Assembly: GCF_011067135.1 (NCBI RefSeq)
Contig: NZ_JAAMOW010000001.1
Location: forward strand, 722,784 to 786,783
Direction: 5' to 3'
Origin: Solimonas terrae
Lineage (GTDB): Bacteria > Pseudomonadota > Gammaproteobacteria > Nevskiales > Nevskiaceae
DNA: 64,000 nucleotides
Under the pieces are notes generated by a model. That model saw nothing but the letters and a program-made list of their open reading frames with translations. It was not told where the DNA came from and did not search any database. Below are positions 18,016-26,601 of the stretch, piece after piece. The number at the start of each line of letters is the position of its first letter. Within the stretch, counting starts at the first letter, position 1. A program made the translations under genes and the position numbers.

Positions 18016-19119
18016 TCAGCGTTCGACCATCACATGCAGACCGACGCGTTGCAGGCGCGTGCCGATATCGAGCTGCAGCGCCGAGGCGGCGTCCTGCCGT
18101 TGCAGCCACGCATCGACCGTCGCGCGCGCTGCGGCATCGAGTTGCGCGTAGTCGTCCTGGATGCGCTGCAGCATCCACAGCGTGTACGGCATCGCATCGC
18201 GGCGGAAGCGATATCGCCCCATCGGGAATTCGACCGCGCCAAGCGCGCGCGGCAGACGTCGGCGCTGCGGCGGCGGCGTCGCCAGCGCCTTGTGCAGCTC
18301 GTCGCGAATGCCGGCCAGCATCGGCCAGAACTCCTTGAACAGCGCGTCGAACAGCGGCTGCAGCGTCGCCGGAATGTCGTCGTTGGCGAGGAATTCACCG
18401 CTGCCCGGCTGCGGCGCATTCATTCTGTCGATCCAGGCTTTCAGATGCGGGCGCGGATCGACCAGCGTGCGCTTCGGCATCGGATCGCGGCCGAGATGGC
18501 CGTACAGCGGCCCGAGCAGCGCGAAGTCGGCAATCGACGGCTTGCTGCCGAGCAGGAACGGCAGCGTCGCGAAGTGCTGCTCCAGCGCATCGAGCATGTC
18601 TTCGGTCCAGCGTTCCATCGCGCCGAACTGGGTCGGCACCACGCCAACCGAAGGCAGATAGCTGCGCAGGCGGGCCGCGACGTAGGCGACGATGCGCTTC
18701 TTCGCGAAACGCGGAAAACCCGGCAACAGCGCGTTGCCGGCGTCGGCCTCGAACAGGGCGTAGTTCTCCGGAAAGCTCCAGCGATAGTGCATCGCCGTCG
18801 GTATCCACCATTCGTCCGCCCACATTTCCAGCAGCTCGGCGACGATGCGCTGGCGCGGCGTCGCCGGCAGCACCGGCGCGTCCGGGAAGCGCTGTTCGAG
18901 CACGTCGACGATATGCGTACTGTCCTGCAGCCACTCGCCTTCCGGCGTCACGACCACCGGCATCACCGTCGCGCCGGTCTTCGCCGGGATCTTGCGCATC
19001 AGCGTGATCGCATCGACCTCGTGATCGACGAACGGCACGTTCTTGTAGCGCAGGTACGCGCGCGTCTTGCCGCTGTAGTACGACAGATGCCAGCCGTGCA
19101 ACACATACGACGTGCTCAC
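18016..19119 (-). CDS. Long glutathione S-transferase-like protein (paralogue 3)
   Basis: A 367-residue protein counted from the GTG at 19119, which overlaps the stop of the upstream membrane-protein gene (GTGA); the longer open frame upstream is antisense noise. N-terminal [20 protein letters not shown] again shows the S-Y-Y-S-G-K site, WLQDSTHIVDVLEQRFPD is the glutathione-binding turn, and LPFLLGSKPSIADFALLGPL is the helical-domain signature. The C-terminal extension (about residues 250-367) includes EFPMGRYRFRRDAMPYTLWM. It shares the extended architecture of paralogues 1, 2 and the gene at 41122. Confidence 0.87.
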   Translation of the reverse strand: MSTSYVLHGWHLSYYSGKTRAYLRYKNVPFVDHEVDAITLMRKIPAKTGATVMPVVVTPEGEWLQDSTHIVDVLEQRFPDAPVLPATPRQRIVAELLEMWADEWWIPTAMHYRWSFPENYALFEADAGNALLPGFPRFAKKRIVAYVAARLRSYLPSVGVVPTQFGAMERWTEDMLDALEQHFATLPFLLGSKPSIADFALLGPLYGHLGRDPMPKRTLVDPRPHLKAWIDRMNAPQPGSGEFLANDDIPATLQPLFDALFKEFWPMLAGIRDELHKALATPPPQRRRLPRALGAVEFPMGRYRFRRDAMPYTLWMLQRIQDDYAQLDAAARATVDAWLQRQDAASALQLDIGTRLQRVGLHVMVER

Positions 19120-19538
19120 AGGCGGCTCCGCAGAAACAGGAAGACCAGCGCCGTGCCGCCGAACAACAGGATTTCCGCGATCAGCAGCGGCGCCGCGACA
19201 TCGCGCAGCACCGGATCGCCGATCAGGAACGCGACCCGCATCAGGACAAACAGCCCGAGCGTGATCGCCGCCGAGCGCAGGTAGCGCCGCTCGCTGGCGC
19301 CGGCCAGGGCATTGCCGACGACCAATGCGATGCCGATCATCAGGCAGCCGATGAACGCGATTGCATACCAGGTGTAGCTGTCGAACGGCAGCCGCATCGG
19401 CGCGCCGCAGAGATGCGCAAGCGCCAGCGCGAGAAACGCCACGCCGGCAAGGCCGAGCGAGAGGCGATACAGCTGCAGCGCGGCGCGGGCGACACGGCGG
19501 GCCGGCGATCGCCGCCGCAGGGTTTCGGTCTCGCTCAT
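19116..19538 (-). CDS. Small four-helix membrane protein of the GST operon
   Basis: A 140-residue protein of unknown family. After a basic N-terminus ([19 protein letters not shown]) there are four hydrophobic segments at about residues 24-45, 56-77, 85-105 and 115-135, ending FLFLRSRL. It overlaps the preceding GST gene (19535-19538) and the next one (19116-19119) by 4 bp each, so it is translated as part of the operon. It could anchor or feed a membrane-soluble substrate to the GST-like proteins, but that is only suggested by context. Confidence 0.75.
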   Translation of the reverse strand: MSETETLRRRSPARRVARAALQLYRLSLGLAGVAFLALALAHLCGAPMRLPFDSYTWYAIAFIGCLMIGIALVVGNALAGASERRYLRSAAITLGLFVLMRVAFLIGDPVLRDVAAPLLIAEILLFGGTALVFLFLRSRL

Positions 19539-20239
19539 CGCTGCACCATGGTCCGCGCGGCAGTGGCGAAATCCTCGTCCTTCCTGGCGTCATCACCAGG
19601 GTTCGACATGTCGATCGGCACGGTGATGCCCTTCTGGCACGCCGGCCGCTCCTTCATCGCGTCGAGCCAGCGGCGCAGGTTCGGCAGGCCTTCGACCGCA
19701 ACGCCCGACCATTTGTAGGTCCGCACCCAGCACCAGTTGGCGATGTCGGCGATCGAATATTCGTCGCCGGCCAGCCATTCGGCTTCGGCCAGCCGCGTGT
19801 CGAGCACCTCGAACAGGCGCCGGCACTCGTTCTGGTAGCGGGCAATGGCGGTCGGAATCTTCTCGGGCAGATAGCGGAAGAACACGTTGGCCTGCCCCAT
19901 CATCGGTCCGACGCCACCCATCTGGAACATCAGCCACTGGATCGCCAGCAGGCGCGCGGCCGGGTCCTTCGGCAGCAGGCGGCCGGTCTTCTCGGCGAGA
20001 TACAGCAGGATCGCGCCGGACTCGAACAGCACCAGTGCCCCGTTCGGGCCGCCCGGATCGACGATCACCGGAATCCGCCCGTTGGGATTGAGCTTGAGGA
20101 ACTCCGGCTGCTTCTGCTCGTTGGCGAGCAGGTTCACCAGTCGCGCCTCGTACGGCAGACCGAGCTCCTCCAGCATCACCGACACCTTCCAGCCGTTCGG
20201 TGTCGGCGCCGTATACAGTTGGATCGCGCGCTCCGCCAT
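19535..20239 (-). CDS. Glutathione S-transferase (YfcG/Ure2p-like)
   Basis: A 234-residue GST of normal length and first gene of the operon. [20 protein letters not shown] is the start motif of the Nu/YfcG-YghU group, where Thr/Asn near the N-terminus contact glutathione. [14 protein letters not shown] carries the cis-proline, [16 protein letters not shown] the GSH-binding Glu-Ser, and [13 protein letters not shown] the helical-domain Asp. YfcG relatives bind GSSG and act as disulfide-bond reductases or peroxidases. It lies 38 bp downstream of palindromic operator site 2. Confidence 0.92.
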   Translation of the reverse strand: MAERAIQLYTAPTPNGWKVSVMLEELGLPYEARLVNLLANEQKQPEFLKLNPNGRIPVIVDPGGPNGALVLFESGAILLYLAEKTGRLLPKDPAARLLAIQWLMFQMGGVGPMMGQANVFFRYLPEKIPTAIARYQNECRRLFEVLDTRLAEAEWLAGDEYSIADIANWCWVRTYKWSGVAVEGLPNLRRWLDAMKERPACQKGITVPIDMSNPGDDARKDEDFATAARTMVQR

Positions 20240-20277
20240 TGCTCCTCCCGTTCGCCGTGTGCGGCTCGTCGTTGAAT

Positions 20278-20292
20278 TTGACAGTATGTAAA
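20278..20292. promoter_or_regulatory. Palindromic operator, site 2 (GST operon/DsbA spacer)
   Basis: TTGACAGTATGTAAA, whose reverse complement TTTACATACTGTCAA matches site 1 at 12 of 15 positions, all within the arms or the central base triplet. It lies midway in the 102-bp spacer between the divergent starts of the GST operon (20239) and the tandem DsbA-type gene (20342). Confidence 0.65.
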
Positions 20293-20341
20293 CTTAACGC
20301 TGCGGCGCGGTCAAGCACCGCAACGACCGGGAACTTCCGCC

Positions 20342-21595
20342 ATGACGCCACCACTGACCCTGCCCGCCGCCGGCCTGCCGCCGAGTTTCAGGTCGCGCAT
20401 CGCCGAACGCATCGCCGCGTCGCGCGATCCGCTCGCGCGGCTGCGTGCCGGACACGAGCTGGAGTTGTACTACGAGGCCGGCGATCCGCATTCGCAACTG
20501 TGCGCCGCCCTCGCCCGCAAGCTGCTGCCGCGCCTGGACCGACCGCTGCGCATCCGGGTCGTGGCGGCGCCGGACGTGGCGACCTATCCGGAGGCGGAAC
20601 GCCAGCGCTCGTTCGCCGCCAGCGACGCGGCGCGCATCGCGCCCTGCCACGGCCTGCGTACGCCGATCGCCATTCCCGCCGGACAACAGGCCGCGTTCGC
20701 GGCGCGCCTGTGCGCGGCGGCCGATGCAGAGCACTTCCTGCAGATCGAAAGCGAGTGCCTGACCGCGCTTGCCGGTGGCCAGTCCCTGAGTGCCGATGCC
20801 GCATCGCTCGCCGGTGCCGAGCGCATGCTCGCCGCCAATGCCGTGCGGCGTTTCAAGCTCGGCCACTATCTGCCGGCGATGTGGCAGTACCGTGGCGAAT
20901 GGTTCTGGGCGCTGGATCGGCTCGATCTGCTGCAGGCGCGGCTGGACGCCGACCATGCGCTGCAGGGCCAGGCGCCGCTGACGAACTTCGATCCGGGCAG
21001 GCTGCCGGTGTCGCCCGCCGCGGCCGACACGCCGCTGGAGTTCTGGTACAGCTTCCGCAGCCCGTATTCATACCTCGCTGCCGTCGAACTGCTGCGGCGA
21101 CGCGCACGAGGCGCCCGCGCGAGCCTGCAGGTCCGCCCCGTGCTGCCGATGGTGATGCGCGGCCTGCCGGTGCCGCGCATCAAGCGGTTGTACATCGTCC
21201 GCGACGTCAAGCGCTGCGCCGATACCCTCGGCATCGCCTTCGGTCGCATCCACGACCCGGTCGGCGACGGCGTGCTGCGCCTGCTGACCGTCCATCCGCA
21301 CGACGCCGACGCCGATACCCAGCTGCGCTATTGCGCGATCGCCGGCCAGACGGTCTGGGCCGAAGGCCTCGACGCGACACGCGACGACGTGCTGCGCAGC
21401 GTGATCGAGCGCTGCGGTCTGGACTGGCCGCAGGCACGGGAAAAACTGGCGGCCGGCGTCGACACGCGGGCAGCGGAAACCCATCGCGAAGCGCTGTTCG
21501 CCGCAGGGCTCTGGGGCGTACCGAGTTTCCGGCTCGGCGGCTTCACGACCTGGGGCCGCGACCGGCTGTGGATGCTCGACGCGCTCGATCCTTAG
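20342..21595 (+). CDS. Tandem DsbA/kappa-GST-type protein (2-hydroxychromene-2-carboxylate isomerase family)
   Basis: A 417-residue protein made of two thioredoxin-fold halves. The first half begins ELELYYEAGDPHSQLCAALA at about residue 39; the second begins LEFWYSFRSPYSYLAAVELL at about residue 220. 'F-x-S-P-Y-S-Y/W-L' is the hallmark of HCCA isomerases and kappa GSTs, and GLWGVPSFRLGGFTTWGRDR near the C-terminus is the matching cis-Pro/C-terminal motif of that family. Family members use glutathione as a cofactor. The first half has lost most active-site features. It is divergent from the GST operon, with operator site 2 between them. Confidence 0.85.
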   Translation: MTPPLTLPAAGLPPSFRSRIAERIAASRDPLARLRAGHELELYYEAGDPHSQLCAALARKLLPRLDRPLRIRVVAAPDVATYPEAERQRSFAASDAARIAPCHGLRTPIAIPAGQQAAFAARLCAAADAEHFLQIESECLTALAGGQSLSADAASLAGAERMLAANAVRRFKLGHYLPAMWQYRGEWFWALDRLDLLQARLDADHALQGQAPLTNFDPGRLPVSPAAADTPLEFWYSFRSPYSYLAAVELLRRRARGARASLQVRPVLPMVMRGLPVPRIKRLYIVRDVKRCADTLGIAFGRIHDPVGDGVLRLLTVHPHDADADTQLRYCAIAGQTVWAEGLDATRDDVLRSVIERCGLDWPQAREKLAAGVDTRAAETHREALFAAGLWGVPSFRLGGFTTWGRDRLWMLDALDP

Positions 21596-21897
21596 CCCGG
21601 CCGATGAGCGCACATACCGGCCCGGACCGGCGGCGGTGCGCGCGTGGCCGGCTAATACTGAGCTAAGAACCGTCGCGCAGTCTGGCGATCGTCGTCGGTC
21701 GCGGACACCGACGACCGGTCGCGCTGAACCTCAGGCTGCGGCCGGCGTCAAAGCCGGCGCGACACCGCACGACAGACGAAACAGACGAACCCGGATCTTC
21801 CGACAGTGCCGAGCGCCATCATCAACGCTGCAAGCCCGCGGCCATCGCTGATTTCGATGCCGCGGCCGGCGTACGCCGCCGCACCCACCGCCGGCCG
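21596..21897. other. Intergenic region with a perfect 9-bp hairpin
   Basis: A 302-bp spacer between two plus-strand genes. It holds a perfect hairpin at 21691-21715 (GTCGTCGGT, 7-nt loop, ACCGACGAC) and a second weaker one around 21741-21757 (GCCGGC..GCCGGC). Neither has a T-run. The stem loops do not match the ACGR loops of the guanidine-II riboswitch sometimes found before SMR genes. No coding frame is convincing. Confidence 0.45.
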
Positions 21898-22242
21898 ATG
21901 CGCGGCATGAGCGCGATCAGCCCGTGGGTCCTGATGATCTTCGCCATCGGCTCGGAGATTGCGGGCACCTCGTTCCTCAAGCTCGCGAACGGCTTCGAGC
22001 GGCCCTGGGCCTGGCTCGGCGTCGGCGGCGGCTTCGGCATCGCGCTGTTCCTGCTGTCGGTGCTGCTCGAGAAGATGGACGTCAGCGTGGTCTACGCGAT
22101 CTGGAGCGGCGCCGCGATCGCCCTGATCGCGGTGGTCGGCGTCGTGGTGTTTCACGAACAGATGAGCTGGACCCGCGCGGCGGGGCTGCTGGCAACCGTC
22201 ATCGGCATCGTCCTGCTGCAGCTCAGCACCCGCACCGCCTGA
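21898..22242 (+). CDS. Small multidrug resistance (SMR) efflux protein, EmrE/Qac-type
   Basis: A 114-residue, four-helix inner-membrane protein that exports cationic compounds against protons. The catalytic Glu lies in AIGSEIAGTSFLKLANGF, and VVYAIWSGAAIALIAVVGVV corresponds to the YAIWSG segment of EmrE, which favours the quaternary-ammonium subtype over the guanidinium (Gdx/SugE) subtype. The start may instead be the second ATG at 21907 (MSAISPW). The gene is followed 21 bp later by the cupin gene. Confidence 0.9.
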   Translation: MRGMSAISPWVLMIFAIGSEIAGTSFLKLANGFERPWAWLGVGGGFGIALFLLSVLLEKMDVSVVYAIWSGAAIALIAVVGVVVFHEQMSWTRAAGLLATVIGIVLLQLSTRTA

Positions 22243-22263
22243 GCGAACCCGGAACCGAAACCC

Positions 22264-23292
22264 GTGTCGATCTCCGCCGGCATGCCCCCGCCCTACGCAG
22301 GCCCGACGTTCCGCAAGGTCGAACAGATCGACTGGCCGGACTTCACGCGCAGCGGCGCGTTGCTCGGCAGGCGCACGCGCCCGCTGCTGATCAAGGGCGC
22401 GATCCGGCACTGGCCGGCGACCGAGCGCTGGACCTTCGAACGACTCGCACAGCTGCGCCGTGCCGACGGCTCCGAAGTCACGACCCGATTCCAGATCGGC
22501 ATCGCAGAGCAAGGCGAGTCGCGCCAGGACCTGATTCAACCGATCGCGCCCTACCTGCTGGCGCTGGCACGCAAGCAGCGCGAAGCCTTTGCCGCCGGCG
22601 ATGACCAGCTCGGCCTGCTGAGCGCCGAGCAGCACGCGCATCTCTCGCCGACCGAGCGCTTCCGGCTGGACTGGTCGTACATGAAGATGCTGCCGCGCGA
22701 TCAGCCGTACATCTCGGTGTGGCACATCCTCAAGGAGTTCCCGCAGCTGTGGGTCGACTTCCCGGTGAAGTCGTTGTGGAAGGGCACGCGCTGGGACTGG
22801 GGTTACACCTTCCTCGGCCCCGGCAAATCGGTGACCGGATTCCACTTCGACTACCCGACCAATCTGTTCTGCCAGGTCAGCGGCGCCAAGGAATTCCTGC
22901 TGTTTCCGCCCGATCAGAACGCCTACATGGCACCGTCCAGCAAGTACGACTGGGGCGGCAGGATGAGCCACGTCGACATCACCCGGCTCGATGAGCAGCC
23001 GCAGATCGCGGCGACGTTCGCACGCGCGTGCGGCCTGTATGCGCGCGTCGAGTCCGGCGATGCGCTGTTCGTGCCCAGACGCACCTGGCACGCGGTGGTC
23101 TCGTCCGTGCCGTCGGTGAGTCTCGCAGTATTCGGGATGACACCATGGCAACTGCTGGTTGACGGCGTGCCGTCGGTCGCACTCGCCGGGCTGCACGCAG
23201 CGGGCCTGTACGGCCGCGGCAACTGTACCTGTCACGGCAAGGCGGCGCAGGCGGCACCGCCGGCAGCGCGAACGGTGCCCTGGGGCCGTTGA
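22264..23292 (+). CDS. Cupin-like/JmjC-domain protein (probable Fe(II)/2-oxoglutarate oxygenase)
   Basis: A 342-residue protein with a GTG start. Residues about 30-260 match the cupin_8/JmjC-like fold: RPLLIKGAIRHWPATERW near the N-terminus, then the metal motif TGFHFDYPTNLFCQVSGAKE (His-x-Asp) and a distal His in FVPRRTWHAVVS, completing a 2-His-1-Asp facial triad. Relatives hydroxylate proteins, tRNA or small molecules; the substrate cannot be inferred. It probably shares a transcript with the SMR gene. The C-terminal 30 residues (GNCTCHGKAAQAAPP...) are low-complexity. Confidence 0.85.
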   Translation: MSISAGMPPPYAGPTFRKVEQIDWPDFTRSGALLGRRTRPLLIKGAIRHWPATERWTFERLAQLRRADGSEVTTRFQIGIAEQGESRQDLIQPIAPYLLALARKQREAFAAGDDQLGLLSAEQHAHLSPTERFRLDWSYMKMLPRDQPYISVWHILKEFPQLWVDFPVKSLWKGTRWDWGYTFLGPGKSVTGFHFDYPTNLFCQVSGAKEFLLFPPDQNAYMAPSSKYDWGGRMSHVDITRLDEQPQIAATFARACGLYARVESGDALFVPRRTWHAVVSSVPSVSLAVFGMTPWQLLVDGVPSVALAGLHAAGLYGRGNCTCHGKAAQAAPPAARTVPWGR

Positions 23293-23308
23293 CGCTATGG
23301 CCGCGGAC

Positions 23309-23884
23309 TCACGCGCGCCGCGGCCAGAACGGCACGAGCATCGGCACGCGGCGCCGGTAATCCGCATACGCGGCTTCACCGAGCTGCGTACCCAGCCAGT
23401 GCTCCTCGAAACGCGCCTTCAGCCAGACGCCGAGCAGCAGCAGCGCGAAACCGGCGACGCCCGGCACCGTGCCCTTCGCCACCGCGGTGGCGAACAGCGA
23501 CAGCAGCAGGCCGGTGTAGATCGGATGGCGCACCCAGGCGTAGGCACCGGTGTCGACGACGCGGTGATCGGCGCGGCGCGTGATGCTGCCCGACCACAGG
23601 CGCCCGAGGCTGAGCCGCGCCCACCATGCGAACGCGATGCCCAGCGCGACCAGTGCGACGCACACCCAGGCCAGTGTCCAGCCGACGTGCCAGAGCCGCA
23701 GCGGGCCTTCGTAGCCGTGCGCCCTGACGATCATCAGGCAGGTGCCGGCCACCATCGGCACGCGATAGACGATTTCGGTGCGCCAGCCGGCGCGCCCTTC
23801 GGCGCGGTTCTGCCACACGGCGGCGGCCAGCCAGCTCAGCGCCCAGCCCGCCCACAGCAGCGTGATCGCGAATCCCGGATGCAC
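23309..23884 (-). CDS. Isoprenylcysteine carboxyl methyltransferase-family membrane protein
   Basis: A 191-residue multi-helix protein counted from the GTG at 23884, preceded by GAGGAGG. The C-terminal half has the ICMT/PEMT signature: VDTGAYAWVRHPIYTGLLLS near residue 110 and FEEHWLGTQLGEAAYADYRR near residue 160, where RHP-x-Y-x-G and the Glu-rich segment bind S-adenosylmethionine. Bacterial members lack a known prenylated target and may methylate lipids or small molecules. It is convergent with the cupin gene and divergent from the MFS gene. Confidence 0.88.
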   Translation of the reverse strand: MHPGFAITLLWAGWALSWLAAAVWQNRAEGRAGWRTEIVYRVPMVAGTCLMIVRAHGYEGPLRLWHVGWTLAWVCVALVALGIAFAWWARLSLGRLWSGSITRRADHRVVDTGAYAWVRHPIYTGLLLSLFATAVAKGTVPGVAGFALLLLGVWLKARFEEHWLGTQLGEAAYADYRRRVPMLVPFWPRRA

Positions 23885-24085
23885 GGCGCTCGCCTCCTCG
23901 GATGCCCACGGCGAGTCTATCGCCGGTGCCGCGGCGCGGCGACTTCCGCAGGCCACGACGGCGTGGTCGCAGGACGCTCGCCGGCGCGGCCTGCTTCGTG
24001 CTAATGATGTGACGGCATCGATGTTTTGATCGGCGATCGGCACGTCGCCGGCACGCTGGCAGCGTCGTCAAACGGGGAAACGGCA

Positions 24086-25357
24086 TTGAACACAAGCGTG
24101 CAGAACCGCGGCGTCGCGTGGGTAGTGTTCGTGCTGGTCTGCATCGCTCTGTACGGCAACTCCTACGTCTACGATTCGATCGGGCCGATCGCCGATCTCC
24201 TGCAGCAGCAGCGCGGCTTCAGCGACACGCAGATCGGCATGCTCAACGCCATCTACAACCTGCCGAACATCGTGCTGATCCTCATCGGCGGCGTGCTCTG
24301 CGACCGCTTCGGTGCCGCCCGCATGACGCTGTACACCGCCGCCGTCTGTCTGGCCGGTGCAGCACTGACCGCCTTCAGCCCGAACTTCGCCGGCATGGCG
24401 ACCGGTCGCCTGCTGTACGGCATCGGTGCCGAAACCTTCAACATCGCCACGCTCGCCGCGATGACGGATTACTTCACCGGCGGCAGCATCGCGTTTGCGA
24501 TGGGCCTGTCGCTGGGCATCGGCCGCCTCGGGTCCTACTCCGCGGACATGTCGCCCACCTGGTTCCAGCACGCCTACAGCGTCGGCTGGCAGCCGCCGCT
24601 GGTGATCGCCACCGTGATTGCCGCGACATCGCTCGCCGCATCGCTCGCTTACTGGCTGATCGACCGTCGCCAGACGCATCAGGCCGCTGGTCCCGCGCCC
24701 GGCACGGCGCGAGGCTTCGCATTCTCCGACCTGCTGCGCTTCGGACCCGCGTACTGGTATCTGGTGATCCTCTGCGTGCTCTGGTACGCCGTGATCTTCG
24801 CGTTCCGCAGCACCTTCTCGATCAAGTATTTCCAGCATGTGCACGGCCTCGACCTCGCCGCCGCGGGCGAGATCAACAGCTACGTGTTCTTCGCCGCGAT
24901 CTTCGCCACACCACTGTTCGGCTGGATCTGCGACCGCACCGGCCGCTACGCACCGATGCTCGCGTTCGGCGCGCTGCTGCTGCCGATCTCGATCGCCGTC
25001 ATGTCGCTGACGCACTGGAGCCTGTGGATCGGCACGGTGCTGATCGGCATCAGCTACTCGATGGTGCCGGCCGTGATGTGGCCGCTGTCCGCCAAGCTGG
25101 TGCCGGCCGCCCGATTCGGCACCGCGATCGGACTGATGTGGGTGATCCAGAACGGAGGCGTCGCCGCCGCCAACCTGGTGGCCGGCTGGCTCAATGACCG
25201 TGTCGGCGCGAGCGCCCTGAATCCGGCCGGCTACGATCCGATGATGCTGTTCTTCGGCATCTGCAGCACGCTCGGCTTCGGCTGCGCCATGATGCTCTGG
25301 CTGACCGCGGGGCGCCGGCGCCACGAAGCCGCCACCCACGCCAGCCTGCCCGCCTGA
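24086..25357 (+). CDS. MFS transporter
   Basis: A twelve-helix major-facilitator protein, probably of the inner membrane. The best start is TTG at 24086, because GGGGAA lies just upstream and residues before it look untranslated, giving 423 residues. The loop 2-3 motif LIGGVLCDRFGAARMTLYTA is the MFS motif A; its repeat in the second half is PLFGWICDRTGRYAPMLAFG. Many residues fit the ACS/sialate-like group of anion-organic substrate transporters, but the substrate is unknown. The end, GRRRHEAATHASLPA, is cytoplasmic. Confidence 0.9.
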   Translation: MNTSVQNRGVAWVVFVLVCIALYGNSYVYDSIGPIADLLQQQRGFSDTQIGMLNAIYNLPNIVLILIGGVLCDRFGAARMTLYTAAVCLAGAALTAFSPNFAGMATGRLLYGIGAETFNIATLAAMTDYFTGGSIAFAMGLSLGIGRLGSYSADMSPTWFQHAYSVGWQPPLVIATVIAATSLAASLAYWLIDRRQTHQAAGPAPGTARGFAFSDLLRFGPAYWYLVILCVLWYAVIFAFRSTFSIKYFQHVHGLDLAAAGEINSYVFFAAIFATPLFGWICDRTGRYAPMLAFGALLLPISIAVMSLTHWSLWIGTVLIGISYSMVPAVMWPLSAKLVPAARFGTAIGLMWVIQNGGVAAANLVAGWLNDRVGASALNPAGYDPMMLFFGICSTLGFGCAMMLWLTAGRRRHEAATHASLPA

Positions 25358-25485
25358 CTTTCCCAAAGCGCCGATCCCGGACGGACAAGGCCCACGAAGT
25401 GCGGCATCATCAGGCGGGGAGAGAGCAGCCCGCATGGAAACAAGGCGAGCGACCCCGGCACCGAAACGCATCACGGGGACTGTCG

Positions 25486-26007
25486 ATGGCAGCTTGTGCT
25501 TACTGTAATTCGAGCATTCTCTTCGGCGGGAAGAAGCAGGGCGGATACACTTTCTGCAACAACAAATGCCTCCAGCGCGGCGCATTGCGCATCGTCGGCG
25601 ACAAAGTGCCTCAAGCGGCGGTCGACCAATACGTCGCTCGCGTCCATTCCGGAGCCTGCCCTCGATGCAAGGGCCCCGGGCCAGTGGATGTCCATACATC
25701 CCACACGGTCTGGTCGGCAATTCTCCTGACGTCGTGGCGAAGCACGCCGACGGTTTGCTGCAGACGTTGCGGCATCAAGAGAAATATCGGCGGTGCAATA
25801 TCCTCCCTCTTGCTCGGGTGGTGGGGCATCCCCTGGGGATTGCTGATCACGCCCGTGCAGGTAGTCCGCAATCTGGCGGGAATTTTCAATTCGCCGAATC
25901 CTTCACGTCCATCCAATAAGCTTGAATCGATCCTGCGCCTGCATATGGCGGCTCAGTTGCGCCCCCCTGCTGCCAGCCCGACAACCAGAGTTGCCCCGAC
26001 GCTGTGA
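25486..26007 (+). CDS. Hypothetical zinc-ribbon membrane-associated protein
   Basis: A 173-residue protein counted from ATG 25486. I do not recognise the family. Cysteine pairs occur at the N-terminus (ACAYCNSSI, then FCNNKC), in ACPRCKGPGP and in CCRRCG, the pattern of one or two zinc ribbons. A hydrophobic stretch, IGGAISSLLLGWWGIPWGLL, could insert in the membrane, and a polar tail follows. Base composition is clearly less GC-rich than the neighbouring genes, suggesting recent acquisition. Confidence 0.7.
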   Translation: MAACAYCNSSILFGGKKQGGYTFCNNKCLQRGALRIVGDKVPQAAVDQYVARVHSGACPRCKGPGPVDVHTSHTVWSAILLTSWRSTPTVCCRRCGIKRNIGGAISSLLLGWWGIPWGLLITPVQVVRNLAGIFNSPNPSRPSNKLESILRLHMAAQLRPPAASPTTRVAPTL

Positions 26008-26130
26008 GAAACGATGCGCCCCGTGCATCGGCTCCGCATGACATCCATGCCACCGCTCCACGTGGTGGTGGCTGTGGGTAATCCGGGCCCTGGCGATCAT
26101 GACCTCCGCTAGCCCTGCTGGTCGTTGATC

Positions 26131-26601
26131 GTGGCAACGCTTCATCTCATGGTTGGCCTTCCCTGTTCTGGGAAAACCACCTTGGCCCGTGAGCTTGAGC
26201 AGAGGTATTCGGCGCTTCGGCTGACGCCTGACGAGTGGCAGGTCCGGCTCTTTGGCCAAGACGCGGCTGATCCACGGCACAATGGCCGACACGGCCTGAT
26301 CGAGGCACTGCAATGGGACATAGCCGAAAGAGCGCTAGCGCTGGGCACCAACGTGATACTGGATTACGGATTCTGGGCCCGTGAAGAACGGGAGGACTTC
26401 AGGGCCCGGGCCAAGCGTCTCGGGGCAAGCAGCGAAGTACACTTTCTTGACGTTCCAGCTCCCGAGCTATTGCGGCGGCTGGCGCAACGAAACGCGCAAC
26501 CCGGTCTGTCATTCCACATTGCGGAGGAGATGATGAAGCCGTGGATCGAGCGCTTCCAGAAGCCGGGCGTTGACGAGCTGCAGCGCAGGAACCAGTCGTG
26601 A
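26131..26601 (+). CDS. P-loop kinase-like ATP-binding protein
   Basis: A 156-residue protein with the Walker A motif GLPCSGKTT at about residues 10-18, an aspartate after the DEW motif (LTPDEWQVRLFG), and VILDYGFWAREEREDFR as the Walker B/lid region. This is the zeta-toxin/AAA_33 fold of small phosphotransferases that often modify nucleotides, sugars or antibiotics. The start is ambiguous: TTG 26125, GTG 26131 and ATG 26149 are in frame; GTG gives the usual MATLHLMVGLP opening. No antitoxin gene is adjacent, so I do not call it a toxin. Confidence 0.75.
   Translation: MATLHLMVGLPCSGKTTLARELEQRYSALRLTPDEWQVRLFGQDAADPRHNGRHGLIEALQWDIAERALALGTNVILDYGFWAREEREDFRARAKRLGASSEVHFLDVPAPELLRRLAQRNAQPGLSFHIAEEMMKPWIERFQKPGVDELQRRNQS

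Noticed and set aside
21596..21897. Guanidine riboswitch upstream of the SMR gene
   Set aside because: Hairpin loops are CGCGGAC and GTCAAA, not ACGR, and the SMR protein is EmrE/Qac-like rather than Gdx-like.
26131..26601. Zeta-type toxin of a toxin-antitoxin pair
   Set aside because: The P-loop fold is shared with many harmless kinases and no small antitoxin gene lies upstream.
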